This document shows, in pieces, positions 5,928 through 9,060 of a stretch of 9,060 nt of DNA. Position 1 is the first letter of the stretch. Each line of letters begins with the position of its first letter. The notes below the pieces were generated by a model. The model was not told the origin of the DNA and did not search any database. It saw only the letters and a list, made by a program, of their open reading frames with translations. The position numbers and the translations under genes were made by a program. Source of the stretch: Planococcaceae bacterium UBA3370 (GTDB taxonomy: Bacteria > Bacillota > Bacilli > Bacillales_A > Planococcaceae); contig DEQI01000281.1 in NCBI GenBank assembly GCA_002360295.1, forward strand, positions 7,444 to 16,503, in the 5' to 3' direction.

Positions 5928-7273
5928 AAATCTAACGGATAAACGGCTGGTCCTTCGATGACGTTACCCTGTTTATCATAGCGTGACCCATGACAAGGAC
6001 AATCCCAAGTTTCATCTGCAGAATTCCATCTTGTTTTGCAGCCTAAGTGAGTGCACTTTGGAGCAGAGACACGTGTAATATGACCACTGATAAACTGTTC
6101 ACCGATAAACCCTATTTGTACAAGCATGTCATAAACTGTACGTCCCTTTATTCGACTAGGATTATAGAGTGTCGTTGCTGGGTGCTCATTGTTTGTGAAT
6201 ATGCCACGTAATATTTCAGCGGCAACGAGAGAGTTCGAGAGACCCCATTTATTGTATCCTGTCGTAATAAAAATGGGGGAGTCATTTGAAATAGGACCTA
6301 CAAAAGGGATATCATCTGGCGTAGCCATATCTTGAGCGCTCCATAAATAGGTAGGAGCAGGTAAATGAAAAATAGTCTTAAGCTCATTTGAAATAGATCC
6401 GTAATATTTTTCGGTATCACTTTCCATTCCTGCTGCATGTGACATGCCCCCATAAATAAAGTAAGGCTCAGAATGAATAAGTGCGGTACGAATGGTACGC
6501 GAAGATGTATCAATACTCAAATATTGGCCACTCAATAAATCATTTGTTTTAACAGCGGTTAAATAGGTGCGATTAATAGTAAGTTTAGTTGTTGTAAGTC
6601 CAGATAGTGATTCGATTGGATAATGTGTACATAAAATAAGTTTATTGCAAGATATTGTATAGCCATCTTCTGTAGTAGCTGTTGGTTCTTTTGTAACATG
6701 TGTAATGCGTGTATGAGTAAAAAGTTGAGCCCCTTCTTTTTGCGCAAGCTTGGCAAAATGTAATAAAAAAGAAACAGGATGTATTTGCGCTTCATCTTTC
6801 ATACCTAGTGCAATTTGAACATCCAGATTCAGTTCGATATCATTTGTGGCAATGGAAGGAATACCTAACCTTTCGTAAGCAGCGTATTCTTGTTCGAGTT
6901 GACTCCGTTTATTTTCCTCTGTTGTATAAAGAAAGGATGTTGCACGAAGAAAGGATTTGTTACAAGCGACCTCAAGTGCATGTTCAATAGCCGTTTTGTT
7001 TGCATTATAGTATACTTTCCCATCATTTTCAGATAGCTTGTGATATAACGCACCATGTTGAGCGGTAAGCTTACCTGTTGAATGGGCAGTAGCTCCTTCA
7101 CCAATTGTTTTTGCTTCGACAACGATGACATTAAAGCCTTCTTTTGCTAGTAAGTATGCTGTATATATTCCACTTAAGCCTGCTCCAACTATACAAATAT
7201 CACATGATAGATCGGATGTTACGGACGACGTTGTCATTGGTGTGACATGTTGTAACCATAATGAGTTCTGCAT
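5909..7273 (-). CDS. FAD-dependent oxidoreductase with C-terminal Rieske [2Fe-2S] motif (YhfW-like)
   Basis: A 454-residue predicted cytoplasmic flavoprotein; no signal peptide or membrane segment is apparent. Residues 25-53 are a DAO-type Rossmann entry ([12 protein letters not shown], dinucleotide glycines at 30-35, E53 at the end of strand 2). [11 protein letters not shown] (64-74) follows, as in YhfW/OrdL-like oxidoreductases, with a second FAD motif near [18 protein letters not shown]. The C-terminus carries the Rieske pattern: C407-T-H409 and C425-P-C427-H428, with C412 and C427 as the extra disulfide pair of high-potential types. Electrons could pass between flavin and cluster; donor and acceptor are unknown. 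The protein is shorter than B. subtilis YhfW (about 500 residues from memory), with little Rieske fold before C407. AGGAGGGG lies 6 nt before the ATG. It is divergent from the FrnE gene. Confidence 0.88.
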   Translation of the reverse strand: MQNSLWLQHVTPMTTSSVTSDLSCDICIVGAGLSGIYTAYLLAKEGFNVIVVEAKTIGEGATAHSTGKLTAQHGALYHKLSENDGKVYYNANKTAIEHALEVACNKSFLRATSFLYTTEENKRSQLEQEYAAYERLGIPSIATNDIELNLDVQIALGMKDEAQIHPVSFLLHFAKLAQKEGAQLFTHTRITHVTKEPTATTEDGYTISCNKLILCTHYPIESLSGLTTTKLTINRTYLTAVKTNDLLSGQYLSIDTSSRTIRTALIHSEPYFIYGGMSHAAGMESDTEKYYGSISNELKTIFHLPAPTYLWSAQDMATPDDIPFVGPISNDSPIFITTGYNKWGLSNSLVAAEILRGIFTNNEHPATTLYNPSRIKGRTVYDMLVQIGFIGEQFISGHITRVSAPKCTHLGCKTRWNSADETWDCPCHGSRYDKQGNVIEGPAVYPLDLKNSES

Positions 7274-7342
7274 AATATTCCCCTCCTGTTTTTGCTGTCA
7301 GTATAGGGAAAGGAAAGACACAATATTCATAAGACGAAAAAA

Positions 7343-7372
7343 TTGAAAATTTGTCTAGAAAATTTGTACAAT
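7343..7372 (+). promoter_or_regulatory. Predicted promoter of the FrnE-like gene with internal direct repeats
   Basis: The -35 TTGAAA (7343-7348) and -10 TACAAT (7367-7372) are spaced 18 bp. The 10-bp sequence GAAAATTTGT occurs twice, at 7345-7354 and 7358-7367, with a 13-bp period, touching both hexamers. The leader would be only about 17 nt. No equally good promoter is visible for the divergent FAD-Rieske gene; a TATACT-like -10 (complement of 7303-7314 region) lacks a recognisable -35. Confidence 0.5.
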
Positions 7373-7395
7373 GTGACAAAGGGAGGTTTTAATTC

Positions 7396-8100
7396 ATGAA
7401 AATTCAAGTTTGGTCAGATTATGTATGTCCGTTTTGTTATATAGGTAAAAAGCAACTAGAAAAGGCTATTCAAGATAGTGGCTTTGATGGACAAATAGAA
7501 GTGGAATACAAGAGCTTTTTATTAGATCCCAATACACCAGTGGATATGCAAGATTCTATTTATAATGGATTGACGAAAAAATACAATATGTCATTACAAG
7601 AAGCGAAAGCGATGACTCAAAATGTAGCATTACGTGCTAAAGAGGTAGGACTAGAGTATAACTTTGATGAAATGAAAACAGCTAATACTGTTGCAGCCCA
7701 TCGTTTAACAAAATGGGCAGAGGAAAACGGTAAAGGTGCTGAAATGAATGAACGTTTAATGAGAGCATATTTTTTAGAAGGTCAAGCGATTGGACGTATT
7801 GATGTACTCGAAGCATTAGTGCAAGAAATCGGACTAGAAGGCAAAGTAGTACAAGAAATATTGGAAAGTGATCAATATACAGCTGAAGTCCAGCAAGATA
7901 TTGCCGTTGCACAGCAACTAGGTGTGCGAGGTGTACCATTTTTCGTAGTGGATAATAAGTACGGGATTTCTGGTGCTCAACCACAGCAATTGTTTGAGCA
8001 AACGATTGAAAAAGCAGCAACAGAAGCAGGTTTAAAGCGTAAGCTCAATATGGTCGGCGATGGTGGCGCAACATGTACAGATGGAGTATGTGATTTATAA
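7396..8100 (+). CDS. DsbA-family FrnE-like thiol oxidoreductase
   Basis: A 234-residue cytoplasmic thioredoxin-fold protein of the FrnE/2-hydroxychromene-2-carboxylate isomerase-like DsbA branch, related to B. subtilis YwbO. Seen: first strand KIQVWSDYVCPFCYIG with the active-site C11-P-F-C14; helical insert (about 50-165) with AAHRLTKWA and YFLEGQAIG; and V-R-G-V-P-F-F (177-183) with cis-proline P181. There is no signal peptide, so it acts inside the cell on disulfides or related redox chemistry. The C-terminal tail has a second pair, C227-T-D-G-V-C232 (CX4C), like the second motif of Deinococcus radiodurans FrnE. GGGAGG (7381-7386) precedes the ATG by 9 nt. It lies divergent from a flavin-Rieske gene and upstream of azoR. 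No terminator follows, so read-through into the azoR region is possible. Confidence 0.92.
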   Translation: MKIQVWSDYVCPFCYIGKKQLEKAIQDSGFDGQIEVEYKSFLLDPNTPVDMQDSIYNGLTKKYNMSLQEAKAMTQNVALRAKEVGLEYNFDEMKTANTVAAHRLTKWAEENGKGAEMNERLMRAYFLEGQAIGRIDVLEALVQEIGLEGKVVQEILESDQYTAEVQQDIAVAQQLGVRGVPFFVVDNKYGISGAQPQQLFEQTIEKAATEAGLKRKLNMVGDGGATCTDGVCDL

Positions 8101-8236
8101 TTTTATTAGAATAGTAGTAGATAGTAAAAGAACTTATAGCAAAATAGTTAATAAATGTACTAGGGAGATCCTTGAAGCGGAGTTGATTCAACTCTATCAG
8201 GGACAGAACAGCATGAAATCAAGGAATATAAATTAA
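8081..8236 (+). CDS. Possible 51-codon small ORF, unrecognised
   Basis: An ATG in another frame overlaps the last 20 bases of the FrnE-like gene and opens 51 codons to TAA at 8234-8236. The second half of the peptide (REILEAELIQLYQGQNSMKS, residues 28-47) looks helical and protein-like; the first half is rich in AGA, ATA, AGT and AAA codons. No good Shine-Dalgarno precedes the ATG, and I recognise no family. It could be a small gene, a gene remnant, or chance in AT-rich DNA. A 7-bp inverted repeat (8169-8175 with 8219-8225) inside it gives a rival explanation as structured RNA. Confidence 0.2.
   Translation: MEYVIYNFIRIVVDSKRTYSKIVNKCTREILEAELIQLYQGQNSMKSRNIN
8169..8225. repeat. Nested inverted repeats between frnE-like gene and azoR
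   Basis: TCCTTGA (8169-8175) and TCAAGGA (8219-8225) are perfect inverse complements and enclose a second palindrome, GAGTTGA-T-TCAACTC (8180-8194). The RNA could fold as a closing helix with an internal hairpin. I could not match it to a known riboswitch or small RNA. The 8101-8371 gap otherwise holds the possible small ORF and the azoR control sites. Confidence 0.35.
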
Positions 8237-8266
8237 CACGCTTTTTATAATTTCCGACTAAAGTTG

Positions 8267-8301
8267 TAGAGCAATATGATTGATTTTTTTCTATTGCTCT
8301 A
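8267..8301. repeat. Perfect 10-bp inverted repeat flanking the azoR -35
   Basis: TAGAGCAATA (8267-8276) and TATTGCTCTA (8292-8301) are exact inverse complements separated by 15 bp containing a T-run and the predicted -35. No T-run follows the right arm on the plus strand, so it is not a normal terminator. Its position fits a second regulatory site for azoR. Confidence 0.5.
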
Positions 8302-8308
8302 TTACTAT
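8280..8308 (+). promoter_or_regulatory. Predicted sigma-A promoter of azoR
   Basis: TTGATT (8280-8285) and TACTAT (8303-8308) are spaced 17 bp. An overlapping alternative -10, TATTAT (8311-8316), has a poorer -35. Either choice puts the transcription start at about 8315-8323, inside or at the edge of the palindrome at 8316-8333. Confidence 0.5.
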
Positions 8309-8315
8309 ACTATTA

Positions 8316-8333
8316 TATCTTGATTTCGAGATA
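8316..8333. promoter_or_regulatory. Candidate MhqR-type operator of azoR
   Basis: TATCTTGATTTCGAGATA is an imperfect palindrome (TATCT/AGATA arms, GA/TC inside). It differs at two positions from the B. subtilis MhqR operator as I remember it (tATCTcgaAtTCgAGATa). MhqR is a MarR-type repressor that controls azoR2 (yvaB) and other genes in response to methylhydroquinone and catechol. The site lies at the predicted transcription start, where a repressor would act. Operator identity is from memory plus position; no binding evidence exists here. Confidence 0.6.
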
Positions 8334-8371
8334 ATGAGATAAGAGAAACATATTAAAGGAGTTTTATATAA

Positions 8372-9010
8372 ATGACAAACGTATTAGTAGTGAAAGCAAA
8401 TAACCGCCCAGATGGCGTATCAACAAAAATGTACGAAACTTTCGTAGCAGAAGCAGCAAAAGTAGAAGGCTTAAACGTAACAACTTTCGATGTATTTGAA
8501 GAAAATTTAGCATACTTCGGTCAAGAGCTATTCAATGCTTTCGGAAAAGCTCAAGCTGGCGAAGAATTAAATGAAAAAGAAGCTGCATCTTTAGCATCAT
8601 TCAACAAATCACGTGAAGCTTTATCGGCAGCTGAAGTAGTTGTATTTGCATTCCCATTATGGAACTTAACAATTCCAGCTGCATTACAATCATTTATTGA
8701 CTACACATATGGTGCGGGTTATTCATTCAAATATGATGAAAACGGCAACTTAGTAAGCTTAATGACAGATAAAAAATACATTGCATTATCAGCTCGTGGA
8801 GGAATCTACTCAACGCCAGAAACTGCACCAATGGAAATGGCTGCAAACTACATTAACACGGTAATCGGTGGCGTATACGGTATGCAAAAATTAGACGAAG
8901 TAATTATCGAAGGCCATAATGCAGATCCAGCAAACGCTGAGTCAATTATCGCAGCAGGCTTAGAAAAAGTTCAAGCAGCAGCACAAAAATTAGCTACAGT
9001 AACAGCTTAA
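8372..9010 (+). CDS. azoR: FMN-dependent NADH azoreductase / quinone reductase
   Basis: A 212-residue cytoplasmic flavodoxin-fold enzyme that reduces azo compounds and quinones by two electrons with NADH and FMN. Family marks seen are the N-terminal strand VLVVKANNRP, the FMN-binding segment FPLWNLTIPAALQSFIDY (94-111), GYSFKYDENG (116-125) and ARGGIYS (141-147). The length fits AzoR; B. subtilis has two paralogues, AzoR1 and AzoR2, of about 210 residues. The MhqR-like operator upstream suggests it corresponds functionally to AzoR2 (YvaB), the MhqR-regulated copy. AAAGGAG (8355-8361) is 10 nt before the ATG. Codon use is strongly biased (GCA, GAA, TTA, AAC), resembling highly expressed genes more than its neighbours. 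It is monocistronic with a strong terminator. Confidence 0.95.
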   Translation: MTNVLVVKANNRPDGVSTKMYETFVAEAAKVEGLNVTTFDVFEENLAYFGQELFNAFGKAQAGEELNEKEAASLASFNKSREALSAAEVVVFAFPLWNLTIPAALQSFIDYTYGAGYSFKYDENGNLVSLMTDKKYIALSARGGIYSTPETAPMEMAANYINTVIGGVYGMQKLDEVIIEGHNADPANAESIIAAGLEKVQAAAQKLATVTA

Positions 9011-9021
9011 TTTATGAAATT

Positions 9022-9060
9022 ACGTGGAAAAGTACATGGTTACTTTTCCACGTTTTTTTT
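9022..9060 (+). terminator. Rho-independent terminator of azoR
   Basis: ACGTGGAAAAGTA (9022-9034) and TACTTTTCCACGT (9041-9053) form a perfect 13-bp stem with a six-base loop, followed by an eight-T run to the window edge. It begins 12 bp after the azoR stop. Confidence 0.95.

Noticed and set aside
6808..6990. Open frames on either strand within the flavin-Rieske gene
   Set aside because: They overlap a gene with intact FAD and Rieske motifs and show no motif, RBS or plausible product of their own.
8213..8236. Seven-codon leader peptide starting at the ATG at 8213
   Set aside because: An AGGGA lies upstream, but the peptide has no regulatory codon run and is in frame with the longer 51-codon ORF.
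8176..8250. Twenty-four-codon coding-like stretch in a third frame
   Set aside because: It has no start codon, is preceded by a stop at 8173-8175, and competes with the longer open frame across the same bases.
8267..8301. Intrinsic terminator of the FrnE-like gene
   Set aside because: The stem is perfect, but the T-run is in the loop and not after the right arm, and it sits about 170 bp past the stop.
8101..8371. Known riboswitch or T-box ahead of azoR
   Set aside because: I looked for T-box, purine, SAM, FMN, TPP, fluoride and guanidine-type signatures and saw none. The predicted azoR start also lies downstream of most of the gap.
1..9060. CRISPR array, insertion sequence, prophage or tRNA
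   Set aside because: No regularly spaced repeats, transposase motifs, terminal inverted repeats, phage-like genes or cloverleaf sequences were seen on either strand.

Overview
The window looks like ordinary low-GC Firmicutes chromosome, most likely Bacillales. The ThrC, NiaP, PpaC and AzoR proteins closely resemble their Bacillus counterparts, the RBSs are strong AGGAGG types, and the promoters are sigma-A like. A Lysinibacillus-type (Planococcaceae/Bacillaceae) source is my inference; nothing in the window proves it. No phage, insertion sequence, CRISPR array, tRNA or rRNA is visible.

Layout. (1) 1-1175, minus strand: the start of thrB (cut by the window edge) and complete thrC, translationally coupled by a 4-base ATGA overlap and read from their own promoter. 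(2) 1377-2603, plus strand: a niacin-type MFS transporter (niaP/yceI-like), divergent from thrC. The shared 200-bp region carries both promoters, a perfect 10-bp inverted repeat with one arm in each promoter, and a 12-bp tandem repeat just downstream of the niaP promoter. (3) 2604-2931: a 328-bp gap with the niaP terminator and a 39-bp near-perfect AT-rich palindrome, then an orphan RpiR-family regulator (2932-3789). (4) 3893-4699, minus strand: a GNAT acetyltransferase with an extra N-terminal domain, convergent with the regulator across a shared hairpin terminator. (5) 4954-5880, plus strand: ppaC, manganese-dependent inorganic pyrophosphatase. (6) 5909-7273, minus strand: a FAD oxidoreductase with a C-terminal Rieske [2Fe-2S] motif (YhfW-like), whose last codons lie inside the ppaC terminator hairpin. 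(7) 7396-8100, plus strand: a FrnE/DsbA-like thiol oxidoreductase, divergent from (6). (8) 8101-8371: a 271-bp gap with a possible 51-codon ORF, a 10-bp inverted repeat around the azoR -35, and a palindrome matching the MhqR operator as I remember it. (9) 8372-9010, plus strand: FMN-dependent NADH azoreductase with a textbook terminator at the window end.

How it fits together. The left part is housekeeping metabolism: threonine synthesis, niacin uptake and pyrophosphate hydrolysis. The right part, 5909-9010, is three consecutive redox genes (flavin-Rieske, DsbA-like, flavin azoreductase). The operator-like site ahead of azoR suggests response to quinones or other electrophiles for that gene at least. 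I found no clear candidate for a wholly new system. The best leads are the predicted MhqR-type control of azoR, the unexplained palindromes and repeats in regulatory gaps, the unusual acetyltransferase fusion and the compact FAD-Rieske protein.
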